A DNA stretch of 64,000 bases from Rhyzopertha dominica. Its lineage: Eukaryota > Arthropoda > Insecta > Coleoptera > Bostrichidae. Position numbers and translations under genes: made by a program. The stretch is taken from contig QCXZ01000003.1 of NCBI GenBank assembly GCA_025024175.1, positions 17,752,392-17,816,391 of the forward strand, in the 5' to 3' direction. Shown in pieces: positions 47,601 to 62,600 of the stretch (the stretch's first letter is position 1; the number at the start of each line of letters is the position of its first letter). The notes beneath the pieces were generated by a model, which saw only the letters and a program-made list of their open reading frames with translations, was not told where the DNA came from and searched no databases.

Positions 47601-50600
47601 GACACGCTGACTGAGATCTGACCGGCAAAGACTTTCTGTTAAATAATTTGGAAAATTGTTGAAAGCAATTTGAAGAATTACACCCAGTTCTCTTTTGAAA
47701 GCATTTAATGATAGAGGTATTTTAAAAAGTCGATTTAAAAATGAATGAATAATGGCTATTTTGTGTGAATAAGGGTGTAAAGAAAATAAGTAATAACATT
47801 GTCTGTACAAGTGGATTTTCTGAAAATTTCGAATAANTCCAAAAAGGAAATCTGATTATTAATTTCTGTTTCATAGCTGAAATTTACAGAAACATATACG
47901 AAATTTATAAAAGTGTAACACAATTATACAGGGTTTCTATTAGAGATGAAACGGATATCTGATAACTATCCAGTATCCGACCTATCCGGCCTACTTACTA
48001 TGTGACCGGATATTCCTAAACTACAATAATTACCTAAAATGAACTTTAATACATACTTCTTCGTGAGGTAAATAACAAAGAAATGGCTTTTAATTGTCAT
48101 GGCTTTTAGTTGAAGCTGAAAAAGTTACAAAAAGTCACCAAGAATCTTGCGAAAACTAAAATCACATACATCAGCTTAATGATAAATTAAGTATTTGAAC
48201 GAAAAGGTAAAAACAAAAGGTGTAAAATATAAAATCTTACAAAATCCTCAGAGATTCTCAACAACTTTTAAATTATTTATGTTAATTTCAAAATATTACC
48301 AAACAGATGACCTTTTTTACTAATGACATGTTTCAATTGTGCAAATAATAGAAAACTAGTTTTCTCTAAACAGTCATGCCAGACGCTACCCTCGATTAGC
48401 CAATCACTCACGATAACACCTTAAATCACACGAATTAATTCGATTACATTAGTAGGTAGCCGAATATCTGGCAATCCGGCCTAGCAACTTGCCGGATATC
48501 CGGTATCTGGCCAAACAACTATCTGTTTCATCTCTAGTTTCTATGAATTGATGTACTGCCTTTTTGTAACTGCTGCCAAGTTACAATATGCACAGCGATA
48601 GTACTGAAGGTTGCAGATCAATATCATCGAAAAGCTCCGAAATGCGAGCTTTCTGCAACCTTAAAGTTAATTATCTCACAAAACACTAAAGAATATGTTC
48701 AAAATACACACTCCCAGACATTTTCTTACATTAAAATATATCAAATAATTCAAAAATCAACAGATGGCAAATATACGTCACTTTCCTAAGAGGCGACAAA
48801 TTGATTTAATCGATAATTTCCATAAGCGCCCAGGACGCACAAATCATTAATAAAAACCCTGTATTTAGATCAAATCAATTACCTAAAAAAGACACAAAAC
48901 CTCATCTACGTCACAGTTCCAAAAATTTAATATGTTACAATATCTTTTATATAAATTATTCATAAAAAGTACAGCTAAAAATGGACTAAAGGAAGAACCC
49001 ATAACTAAACCCGTCTTATGCATAAAATTTTTATTACTGAAACAAAAAAGAGAATGAAGTGTGAAAAATGAGGACAAGTAACGAGCAGCATCAACTTTTC
49101 ATGTAACAAATCAGTTGGCTAGGACAAGTCCAAAGAATGCAAAATTGACAAAATTAATGATAAAAACTGCACCAACAGGAATACGAGCACGAAAAAGATG
49201 TAAGAAAGGGGAAACTGGAGGTTTAAAGGAATTGGGTATTTCAGCGTTTTTTTTTATTATACATTCCGAACGATCCAATTGAAATAAAACTGCGTGTTTT
49301 TTAAATTTTTTTCAATATTACCTAGAACTTGAGATATTAATTAATATAAATTAAGGAATTCCGTTGTAACGTCATAAGTGAACAATCAGGTTGTACCGCG
49401 TTGAAAAGAGAGGGATAAACAACAATCGGAGTAAGTAGCAACATCGTGTACAGCTGACCACTGACAGTACAGTGACAGTTGAGCTGAATCATCTGTAAAC
49501 GCGTTTTTTATGTGTTGTGTTTGTTTATCGTTTGTTATTTTAGCGTTAATTAAGCACCATCAAACACAAACACAACAAATCCAACACCGGCAAAAGATGA
49601 TAATGTTTAGAAAACCATGTGTGTTTACAATCAGCTTGTCTGGCGCCTGACATCCGACCGTGATTTGGCAGACACAAAAGAATGCAAAGTAACAGTGTTG
49701 CCAAGTTGCGTATTGCCGTTTTCAGTTGTCGTCACATCCTTTGGAGGGCGTTTTAAAATAGTTCAACTTTGACTTGAATATTCACGTACTTAAATACATT
49801 TTGTATACTAACCAAAATATGGAATTATTTGCATATGTTACAATTAGTAAGGAAACTATATTGAATTCCGTAATTTTTACTTCACTGAAATACCCAATTG
49901 TGAGTGGATTAGAGAAAATATAAAATCTATTGAATTAATTTAAATACTACACAGCTATTTATGTTATACATCTTCCAGTTCAAAATTAACTAGTTTTGAT
50001 ATGGAAAACTGCAGCAACAAAAAAATATCCCATTTCAGAAACGATAACACTATAACAGAAAAAACAAAAACATACCTCCTTCTCTTAAATCCTTTACCAC
50101 ATGCATCACATTTGTAGCGTTTATCATCATAGTGAGTGGCCCTCTTATGCGACTGAAGATTTGAACGTTGACTGAACGTGGCACCACAGAATTCACACTG
50201 ATAAGGTCTTTCACCTGTGTGGGTTCTCTCGTGATCCCTAATTTCTGCCTTTCGTGCAAAAGCCTTTCCGCACAGACCACAAACAAATGGTTTATATCCG
50301 GTGTGGACAATCGAGTGAACTTCCAAGTTGTGGGCCGAACCAAACTGCTTTCCTAAAAAACAAAACTGTTCATTACAACTCCTGTTTATTTAATAAACTA
50401 ACGATATATTCTTGTCTGAACAGGCTTCAACTGTTAAAACTTTTAGTTTAACTATAAAATACTTACCACAAAGATGACAAGCATATTCTTTAATACCAGA
50501 ATGAGTCCTTTCATGTTGCGTAAGATTCTGTTGACTAAGGAATGTTTTCCCACATTGTTGACATTGGAAAGGTCGTGGCCTCACTTCATGCGTCTTTTCA

Positions 50601-53600
50601 TGTGCTTTGAATGTGTATTTTGAGGCAAAATCTTTGCCGCATGTGCGACATATATAAGGTCGGACTCCAATGTGAGTGTTAATATGTTCATCAAGTAAAT
50701 TTTTCGAGCTAAAATTATAAAAAGTTTGTGAAAATTAAAAATTTTGTAATATTCTAAACTGTAAACACTATTTGTTGATCTAACTTTCTAATGTTAAAAT
50801 AGCAAATGAGTTTGTGTTATTGTTGTATCATCTAAAATAATAGATTACACTACACACTGATAACAAGCTCGCCTCATTCACTTGTAAAGTTCTTGCAACC
50901 TAAATAACTATTAATATGACTTATAATAACATTTCATGAAGGAACATTTTCAGTATGTGAGAATGCTTCTTTATCTAGATGAATTGTATTTAATAGGTAC
51001 AGTATATACAGCAACAGTCATTCAGTAAATAACGAGACAGATTGCTGTAGCTCAAAAGCTGCCACAAGGTCAAATTGGTATCCTTGTGATGGTTTCTCAA
51101 CAGCTGTTCAAGAATATTTGAAAACATAACTCCAAAAGATTTGCTTGACAATGGTGAGTTCACTTGAGCATTGTACACTGAACAGCAATGTGCAGTGATT
51201 TGATTTTTAGTCGCAGAGGATGTCAAAAGTAATGAAATTCACAGAAGAATTTTAAAAATGTATAAAAATAGTTATTTGAAGCACTCAAATGTTTATAAAT
51301 TGATGGAACAGTTTAATTCGGGATGATAAGCATATTACTGTTGAACTGATAGCTACAGAAGTGCAAGCGAACTTTGGAAATATGCATAGTGTTATACAGA
51401 ATAAGCTGCAGTACAAAAAAACCTGTATCAGATGGGTACTAAGACGACTTACAGCCACCTACAAAGAAACTAGGCTTCAAATCTGTCAACAACTTAAAAA
51501 GTGATGTTTAATGTGTTGTGTGATGTGTTTTCAGAAGAACTCACCATTTTCCAATTTTCTAAAAGTGTTAAAATGTAATCTATGTGGGTACACTTTAGAA
51601 GAAAAAACCTTTTTTCCGCTTTCTTTTCACAGCTGTTAACTCAAAAATAAATAATTACGATGGCAGCCAAAAAAATCCCGTCGTTTGTCAATTTTGAAAA
51701 GTTTGACTCTTTAATTATTGTTATTTGACGCTAAAAATGGGATCATTTACACAATTGAAAAAAAAAATAAAAATAACTGTTATTAATTTTTGTAATGTAC
51801 AGGATTTTTTTGGCTGCTGCTGTACATTTGATCAAAGTGAGAAATCTCACCCAAACTTTATTAATAGTAAACTACCACTGAACAGGATCCTAACACCAAG
51901 TAAACCGTACACATAACTAAAGTTCTGTTATCCATTCTTGCCAATTCTTTTACCTAATGCTTGGACAGAGGGAAAAACACTTCAGTGTCGTAGTGTCAGT
52001 CATGCAGTTAAATGTCATTATATCTATCTACTTGTATAGAAAGGTGTACTGCACCCCTTTTGCGTATTAATAAACAAGGTGACATTATAAGCATAACCAC
52101 GTGCAACAATCATTTATGTAATACTTAACAGGTATTATTTTTTAGACTCATCTATTTTCATTTAAACGTTTTCAAGCAAAAACATCATTTAAATTATGCT
52201 GTTGCATTGTCAACAGTTCCAGGTAAATAAGAAAATGTGTTATTTGCAAATAACAGTAAGAGTTAAACCTGTTAATAAGAAATAACAACTTTTGCCACCC
52301 TTAGTTGAAACTGAACTTACCTGTATCTCTTTCCGCACATATCACACGTCCACGCCTTATTCTGAGGATAGTGCATCCGTTTATGTATTCTGAATAGCCT
52401 CAGGTTGTTGAATATGCGATTACAAACTTCGCATTGAAAATCACCCTCCTCCTGGGCCACATGGTCATCCAGATGAGCTGACAGATCATTCCTCTTCCGA
52501 AAGTCCTGGCCACAGACGTCGCATATGTAAACACGAGAGTCATGTATGTCTTTAACATGCTGCGTGATCGCTTTGGCCTCCCCACAAACCGTTTTGTCAG
52601 CATCACAAAGAAGACATGTGTAGAGAGCACCATCACGTGACACAACCTGGAATTTTGAATTAACAATCACATCAATAGCTGCATACAGAAGTCACAGACC
52701 GGTGGTAGGTATTCATCCTTAACTTTCTTGGGAATAAACTTTTTCGCCGACATGTTTTGATTTAATAGCCTCTTCTTTAGAATGCTCGATTTGTCGTCTG
52801 ATTCTGTATTTGGTTCTATTTTGATTTTCACTTTTTCTTCTGAAACACAAATTCATTCATAGTTTGCTGCTAAATGCTGTGCAGTTATGAATTACAACAT
52901 ACGCAGCAACGATTAAAAAAATTTTCTTCAGTATTGACAGGTTTCTAAAAGGCAACTCAATTTACGAATAACAACAGAAACTCTAAATGTTCTTACAGAA
53001 ATTGATTTATGGTGGGGTGATAAGTTTCATGAATAATATTTTTTACAAATATTTTGATTAAGCTTTGTCCACAGTATGAACTTTTGCATAATAAAATTTC
53101 TGGTTTCCCATTCTACTTTTTCACTTGAAACATATTTTTAAGCAGCCATCATCTGAAATTGTTTGAGGAAGCAACTAATGTAATTTTACATTCGACATAA
53201 TTATCATAATTAAACAAAACAACTTTCTGAGCCAAATATGAGGCTTTTATCTTATTTCTCTTTCTAAGTAATCAATCAACAATATACCGTATACACTAAA
53301 AAAAAAAAATTATGACAACAATTAACTTCATTTTTTGGTTTACAAAAACATCTTCGATGATAAGGTCACCTTGGTACACAACACTTTACTTTTGTCGACT
53401 GGTCTTTTACAGTTTTTGTATGCCTGTTTTGTTGCTTCTACTTACATCTTTTTTAGCCATCTTGACTGTAAATCTATAGATCACTGTGAGCAGATAAACA
53501 CATATGAATATTAAAATTTAAAAAAGAGCAAACAGATGGGTTACGAAGATCCATTTAAATAGAAACATGTTATTTTAAGGTGAGTTCTTGACTGTCAGTA

Positions 53601-56600
53601 TTTTATTTTAAGGGTGATATGTGGTGCTCCAATATTTATTGGAAAAACTCACCGAATAAATAAGTTTATCCAAATTACTGCCGTTAACTAATGGAGGATG
53701 CAACCATTGTATTCATAAAAATCTACACTATAAAAGCGGAAAATTCTGGCAATATTTCTAATGCACATAATAATCAGTCCAATGCTCTTAAACACTAACT
53801 GGTGCATCCAAAGCAAAAAAATCTGTTCTAAAAGTTGCATGCTTGATGGCCTTGAAAACTGAAAAAATATCCTTCTAATGGCTGTGATTCCGCACTAAGC
53901 TAGTCACAACTATAGCTGCTTTGTAGTAACGGTGAAGGATTAAAATATTTTGTATATCACAATTGGTAAATATAAATTAACTGAAAATTTTACTGAAGGT
54001 TACATATTTATACCTAGTTGTCTGTTTTTTCAGTTGATTTGAATAATTTTGCCTGCAAAAAATAACATAATACCCTTCAAAAATTTGTTTTTTTAATAAC
54101 ATGCTAATGAAAGATAAAAAAATTACATTGTTTACAACAATCATTTATAAATTGGAATAAGAAAAATAACAATTTACATCTTTTGCAATAATGGTTCACA
54201 CAAAGCTTCCTTAGAGGTATAGGCATAATTTTCATGGAATAACAAGATTGTTATTTTGGAAAATGTAAATGTCAAAACAAAAGATTGAAAAAATGTGAAT
54301 TTCAAAATTTATCTGAACAGAATAACAAGAAAAATTAAGTAACATTGGAAATAGGCAGACAGAAAACTTCCACAATTTTTCATTTTTATATGCAAATAAG
54401 AACTCTACTGCCAACCAATAGTGAACTGGTCCATCTGTAGTAAGTACGAGGAATAACCATTGTGTAGACTTCTGAAACTATTTTATTAAAGGTTAAAAAA
54501 TTAAAACTTTACTAAAACCCACTGATTGCTTTAAATATATTTGTTCAACATCCACAAATAAAGAGCTAAATTCACAAATTATTTATAACACATAAATGAG
54601 TCTTAAAAAAACATAGATTCTATAATTAAATATTTGGAAAATACAATTTTTTATCCCACAAATACAATGTGATTTTGAAAGTGATGTCTTAAACTGCAGC
54701 ATCTCAATAACATAGTAAAACAATATATCGGTAGTATAAATAACTTTCTTTAAAAAATAAAACCAACAAAATCCGTGCCACATTTATCGGATATAACTGA
54801 ACAATAATCTAGTGCACTGGCCTCTCTTAACCTGATAGCGCCTATAAATAGTGCCGCAAACTGGGTTCCTTTTAAATGACTGATAAATCACCAGGCGCCT
54901 GGATGTTTTTTAATACTCCATAGATGTACATACATTTTCGAGTACAAATTCAGTCTCTTCTAACTTACAAGCCATCATGAAAATAAAAAAGCTAAATCTG
55001 CCTTTTTTCTTAATATGTTATGAAGTATTATGGATTTAAGCAAAGACATCACTTTCATGGTCATGTAGTAGGTATATTAGTTGCAGAATATGTTGATAGT
55101 TACTTTAAGACCAGCTCTCGACATAATTTTGCCAAATGTGTGCTTAAAAGACTACATTTTACATTGATTGAATCCTATTTTATAAACTGCACAGCATTTG
55201 CGTAAGGTTTTTATTTATTTGACTATACTTGTAGACATCAGTCCTATCTGTTGATAGAACATTCTTCTAATTTGTGTAAAATAATTTTTAATTCAAATAT
55301 TTGGGGGGAATGTAATCAATAATGGTATATTATTAAGTGAAGGAAGTAAATGAATATAATTTTTGAAAAAAAAACTCAGGAACCAACAAGAAATAGGCTA
55401 GATGTAAGCTAGCTTTTAATTTTTCAATTAAACTGTTTATAAACACCTAGTTCATTAGTAAAAAAGAGCCACGGAAAATGTAAGTAGTCATGCATCTTTG
55501 GATTACTCTACATCTTTTAGGAAAAATTTGGTTTATCATTATTAGATATGGGTTGACATAGGTGTGTAATACACATTAGTTTACTACTCTTCCATTCGAT
55601 TAAACAAAAAAAAAACATTAATGGAACGATTTAAACTTTTTATGTTTTTATGTTATTAATTTAAAATTTTTTACACTGCATTTATATATAATCATGAAAC
55701 TTTTATGTTTAAATTTGAATGTATACTTTTTTCTGTTGTAGTCCTAAATACAAGACAGTCCTCATAATGTGGGTAATAGATTAGGTTAGCTAATAATCAA
55801 TTGCATTCCACTAATCTGCATTCATCTGAAAACTTACCTGAATTTTTATCTGTTGCAGAAGCACTAGGTTCATATTCGGAATCAGATGAGTGATCTACTG
55901 CACCTGTATCTATTGGTTCTGAACTGTCCAAAGCTTCTAGCATATCATTTGGATCATCTAAATTCACTATTTGTTGGACATTGGTCTTTGAAGTACTCGA
56001 TTTATCTTCACCATGGATCTTTACTAATTCTAGCTCAATTGCCTCCATAGTTCGCAGGGTTGACTTATCCACAAGGCCCTGAATTATAAAAGTATAATTA
56101 ACGTATTGTACTGCTAATTAAACTAATGGGTGCATATGTCCAACATCATTTTATTATAAATAACCTGCTTGTAACTTATTTTAATAAAGTGGTCCTTGAT
56201 TTTGAAAATAATGTTAATTTGTCTATGATGTTAATTTATTACATATAAAAACATTATGCTACATAGATATATTTATGGTTATATCAAGGACTATTACAAA
56301 AAAAATATGAAAATACCCAAGTTTCTTAATCAATTTTCAGTAAAATGTCAAATGACAGTTTGGGTACCTAGAAAACACAACTCTAGAATATTTCTCTTGA
56401 GGAGCAAAGCATGTATAATTATTTTCTCTCTGACGAAGATCATTTTGACATAACAACCCTATACCCAAAGATTATCCTAAAAAGATCGTTTTCTGATCCA
56501 GTTTTTCTTTTTCCTTAGGCTACACCAACAACGACCACAATGTAGACAACTACCATCACAAATATCAATGTTTGCAAGGAATTCGTCCATTTTAGTACCT

Positions 56601-59600
56601 ACTTTGCTCAAACACCTTCACTGGTTCCTTGTTGCAAAACAAGCGTAGCTATTGGTGGGTGCCCGGCATGTGGTAATGTTTATTACAGTGCTGACATCAA
56701 GGACGTTTATTTTAGACAATTTCTTGTTAGTCTATAACTTCCAACAATTTTAATTAAAAAACTTATTTTTTTTAATTTGTTTCATTGCAATTTAAAAGAA
56801 TATATTTTGAAGATTAAAGAACTTCCACTTGGCATATTTTTGTTTAACAATTGATTTTTTCCACAGCAAACTAGATTTTGAGTTTACATTTTTTTATGAC
56901 GAACAAAAATTGTGAAGGCGTAATTTTTATAAAAAATTATATACTTTTTATTCAAATGTATTTAACTATTTAATTTTAACATATAGAGTGGGCACTCTTA
57001 TCATCAGCATCATCTAACATTACTTAGAAGTACTTTTATCAGAAACACATCTAGTTGTTTTAAATGTGCAGTTACATGTGAAACTACTCTATGATGACAA
57101 CTTGATGTTTTTAAACAGACTAAGGTGCTTTTGTTTACTGCAAGTGATTATTGACATGCTTAAGCCATGTTTTTGACTTCTAAATAATTATTATTTAATA
57201 GTACATAAAGGGCCAGTTAAAAGAGGTGGATCGAGAACTGAGCTTAACCCGTGGTCATTGCCTAACAACGCCATGAAACTGATGTTCCGATTGGTGTTCC
57301 CAAAAAGCAAAAGTATTTTATAATTTCCAAATAACAAAGCATATTTACTTTATTGCTGTTTTATTACTGTTCCCTAATGCCTATTTTATTATATAAAGTT
57401 TAGCCTTGAGAGTATTCAGCTTCAGTACATTAAACTGTTATATAGTTTAAGTGTTAAGAGGGGCATTTACTTGGAGCGATCGGGCAGAAATGTAAACTAT
57501 GCAACCTGTATTACCAGCCGAACATGGGACGTAAGAGGGTAGCCGATAGGTTAAAATCACGCATAGATCGTATGAGCAACAGACGGGCTAAACTAATATT
57601 CGGAAAATTGCTGACTGTAGTGTGTGCATAAAAAGTAAGCATGATATTAGTAACTTACTATGATATTATACCAGGTTATTCAAAATATGGAATAACCCAT
57701 TTATTTCTGTAAATATGAACTATATAACATTTCATTCTAACTGCATGTCGAATATGATTTCTGGAGGAACTTTTATAATAATTTTCCTTCCACCTCCCCA
57801 TTGCTTCGGCAGACAGTAAATTAATGTGAAAGAGCTTTTAACATTAAACTTGTCACATGTATTTAGACATACAATCTTAGAAATCCAGTTATATCGGAAT
57901 AGATCGTATACCGCTCAATCATTCCAGAATGTTTTTACTCATTTATCGTGCTCATGTTTTTGGTAGTGTACAAAGAAATATGTAGCTACAACGTGGAGTT
58001 CGAATTTTTCGTTTATGTGCCTTAGTTTTCAAGCAATAGCTTGCCAAAAATACACATTTTTAAGCAAAATATAACAACAAATATTTACATTACCGTACCA
58101 AATTCAGAAAAAAACTCGAACTCTACGTTGTAGCTACATCTTTTGTCACTGCCATGTCGAAATTTCACTTCGAAAAAGTTTCGAATAACTCGGTAAAATG
58201 TAAAATGGTAGGTGCTTAAAATGGCCCGATTCGCTCTAGGTAAACGCCCCTCTTAAGAACACTCCGTAAGTATGTCGGTTCTTGCCCGCTTGCAAAAAGT
58301 GCCGTGGCGGCCTGCTGTCAAATTACATTATCGTACCAAATTCAGAAAAAAGTTGAACTCTACGTTGTAGCTACATCTTCTGTCATTGCCATGTCGAAAT
58401 TTCACTTCAAAAAAGTTTCGAATAACTCGGTAAAATGTAAAACGGTAAGTGCTTAAAATGACCCGCTTCGCTCTTGGTAAACGCTCCTTCTAAGAAGGTT
58501 TTCACAGCTAAAAAAAATAAAACACTGTTAAGAGTCGTTTTATACTCATTTTATTAATTTATATAAAACAAATATTTAACAATGGGGGCAAATCATATCA
58601 TAAAGAGTTTTAAAATGTGTTACTCAACACAGAATGAACCTTGGGAACATCTATAATACTATTATGTTAAGCCTAGATTTGACCATGTAAGAAAACATTG
58701 TATAGGTATTTATTCTGTGATGGACATGTTTTATAAAATGGAAGCCATATTGTTGTTCTGGTTTTAATGTCATATATAGCCACAATTACGTGATGCTAAC
58801 CAAAAACTTAAAATGTAATGTACAAGAGTTGATTATAAAGGAATCTGATTATAAAATAAGGTTTATAAACAGTCCAGATAGGTTTAACATGTCACCTGAT
58901 TAAAAATATTTCTCATATTTTTCAATAAATATTTATTTTGTACATATATATGCGTTTTTCACAAAATTTTGTTTGGTAGTAGAGTAGTAATGTGGCATCC
59001 GGTAGAGTATACATCTCGATCTGAGGACATGTTTTACTTTACAGAAAGTGAATGTGTTGCACACTTTAAAGAACCATTAAGAAATAAATCATTCTCTGCT
59101 AAATCAGTTATATCACTGAAATATCNCTTTAATGTTGCTGAATGTAACAGAATTAATATATAATAAGTAGGTAATACCTGTGTTTGTATTGTATTGTATA
59201 ACTGCTTTATAGTAATTTTTATAACACCTGTGTAACTATTCACAAAACTGTACTAAACACATATTAAAGCCATTATAAAATACTGTATGGAACTAAATTG
59301 TTTTGTGAAGGTGTGCCTCATTTGCGTCTTTAACCATTCTATAAACATTGTTACAATGTTTACAGGACTGTCATTGTTTTATAAACATTTGCCTGGCTAT
59401 TACAAAACTGAATATTACTACTTTGGTTGCTATATTAACGGCCACAGGTTAAAATTGGTTCAAATTTGAACCATGTTTGCGCAACCGGGCCAAAGACCAT
59501 AACTTTGTCACTGTTCATGTCATGTACTCAAAGTTCTGATTTTGCTGCATATCAAAATTCATCCATAATGATGCTCCTCGAAAATTGTAAAAAAATTTGT

Positions 59601-62600
59601 GAGCAGACTGCATCATCGATACATCCATAATTTTAATGTGGACATGTCTGATAATTGCAAAGATAGTTTTTTTTTAATTTCAAAATAGTAAGTTTTGCCT
59701 AGTATCAGGTTAGGATATGGATCACAAAAATCTGTTATCCACTGTTCACAAGTTTTTTCATTTTTTTGGCACTTGATAAACAGTCTAAATTGTTTCCTTA
59801 GTGCAATTGCAATTTTGTACTTTTTCAACATCATTATTTATTTAAAATAAAATATATTGAAAATTTTATAAAGGCACCAAGGCATTTCTCAAATATGCCT
59901 GTAAATTTATATGCACAAGAGAATTATTATATACCTATACTATATACATTCCATGCATTCTCTGTTGCCGATACAAATATGTTGTCTGAATATTTCAATG
60001 AAATTAAAACTAACAATTTTTCAGAACGAATAGGGATCAAATGATGCAAATTGATAATTGTTACCTTAATTAAAGTAACACCCATATTAGGGTTCCCAGG
60101 CGTCCCGATTTAGGTGGGACATCCCTCCATTTTTATTTCGCTATTATTAGTTTCACCGCCACTACTTGCTTGCATGATATAATTTATACAATTACACTTG
60201 TTATTGAATTGTGGCATTTGCATTAAAACTCATTATTAGATTCTGAGTACCTAATTACAAATGTGCACCACGTCTTTTCCTGCGGAAAAAAAACCACCTT
60301 TCCAAAATCTGGCATTTATACTTAGTTGTATTTTACGATGTGTAGTGTCCTTCATATAGGGTGACTGTGCCAGTAAGCCAGCCCCCTCCAGTAGTCGGCC
60401 AATTCGAACTTTATTTGTTAATAATTCGAAACGTTTATATAATTTGGAACTATTACATTTACAGCTACAATGTTTAATGTTATATCATTTAGTTGGCAGC
60501 ATTTGATCATTGTAGAGCTAATTTCACTATAGTTACTTGCACGCGAAAACGCCGTGTTTATAAGTGAACAAGTGAAAATCTGCAGTAAAAGTGTTGAATA
60601 TCAAAAGCTGAAATTAGTGAAGTTAATGTTCATTATGTGTTAGTATATATGCTTTTTATCACATTGCACTGATAGAATATATATATTGTACTGCAAAATA
60701 GATTTCTAAAACAATGTATCGTCACATTTTTGGTTTATAATTTAATATGGTCGGTCATTGGCGAAAAAATTTATTGAAGTTGCCAGCGATCGGCCACTGT
60801 AGTCGACTACTAGAAACGTTAGAGCATTCTGGTTTCTTCTTTGTCTCACTTATTTTCTTAGATATCATTCTGTTTCTTTTAGAAAACTGTAGAGTGAAAT
60901 ATGTTTTGTCTTCGTGCCAGTAGTCGGCCGGGCTACAAGAAATAACTAAATTGTTACGACAAGTAGATATTGGTGGCCGACCACTAGCAACTCAACAAAT
61001 TGTACATTTTGCTATAAGACGGCCCTGCAATTTTGTAGCCAATTTTGTCAACATCTTTTATGAAAAAAGTGGAATTTTGCACTTACAGGCTACGAGAAAA
61101 AACAAAAAACATGACATATACCAACATTTAACAAAAAATATGCAAAAAGCCTTAGATGTTGTTAGAAATGGGGAAAAAATAAGGGAAACTTGTAGAACTT
61201 GCAATGTACCCCGTTCATCACTACAGGACCGAATTTCCGGATATGTTTCTGAAAACCGCAATCACATGGGCCCAGACCCATATTTAAACAGAGAAAATAA
61301 GAAGAAAGTTGTCAACTGGATAATAAATTTAATTAAAAGTGACTTCCCTCTTAAGAAGCAAGTATTAATTGCCACTATACAAAAGATAGTGCTGGATCCT
61401 AAAATAAAGACACCTTTAAAGATGGAAAACTGTACTGATTTATAAAGTTTGTGAAGTGTGAAGCAAGTACAAATACGTATCACAGACATCTTATCTATTA
61501 CTTAAGACGACCAAATCTTATTGCATGAGTTAGAAAATTTTGTGAAGCAAGTGTAACCACGTGAATCGTGATTGACGAGATGTGTGGCAGGCTGGCAGGT
61601 CCTGTTGTTTGTTGTGACGTTGCCATGATGTTTTACTGTGCACACTACTACTACTAGCTAACTATGTATTTCTGTGCTACCTATCTACCTAATTTGAAAA
61701 TATTTAGCCATGGCCGACTACTGGTATGGGTACGGCCGGCTACTTGACCACACATGGCCGACTACTCGAAAAATGGTCATTTTCGGATGCAAACAACAAA
61801 ATAAACAAAATGCACTTTCTTATGATGTTTCTAGTTTGCTATGGCGAAAACTGCATATTACTTTATATATGTACTGGAATTTAGTACTTAACTTATAAAA
61901 TACATCAAATTAGCTACATAGTAAGTTTGCAAAAACCAAAAAAAGGCCGACTACTAACGAAATATTATGTAGTGTCATAGGCTCCCTTACCACTTGTAGC
62001 AATTTGGTGAACGTTTTGCCGTTCCCCTTACACAACCTTGTCATACATCTGCCAAGACATAAGAGAGAAGTATGCGACACTACACAGTATACATGATAAA
62101 ATAATCTCAAATGTAAACGCTCATTTTTCGAAAAATCGTAATTTCTGCAACTTAAAATTGCTTCAGTATAGTGTAAAAAAATAATAGTACTCAACACCAG
62201 TTTCAAAAAAAGCTCAAATTCCATGAGTGGCGTATCCTTGACAATTAGATATCATTACACCTAATTTAGAATGATCAGACTTTACCTCTTTGGTAATTAT
62301 GCACATTACCGGACCTACCCCAAATTACGTGAAATTTTGCACACTCCTAAAACACGACCTCCTGAACATGAATCTGAAATCGGTTTCTCGTGGTCGCGTC
62401 TAGTTTTTTTTAAACTAATGTTTCACTTTGGAACTACTTTATCGCGCGGAGTATTTTCCCCTATGGCGCACAGTGTCACAAGCTCCTGTATGTCGGGTCT
62501 TCCTACGCGAGTGCTTTCCAGCTGATTTGGGGGTTTGCTTTTATTACCGCGCGATTTTTGAGGCGTTTAGGCCGTGTTTTTTGCATGCGGCGCGCAAAAA

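Noticed and set aside
52650..52700. A 40-nt intron (GTATGC...TTCCAG) explaining the ZAD frame break
   Set aside because: Too short for a typical intron, and its removal would not restore the reading frame.
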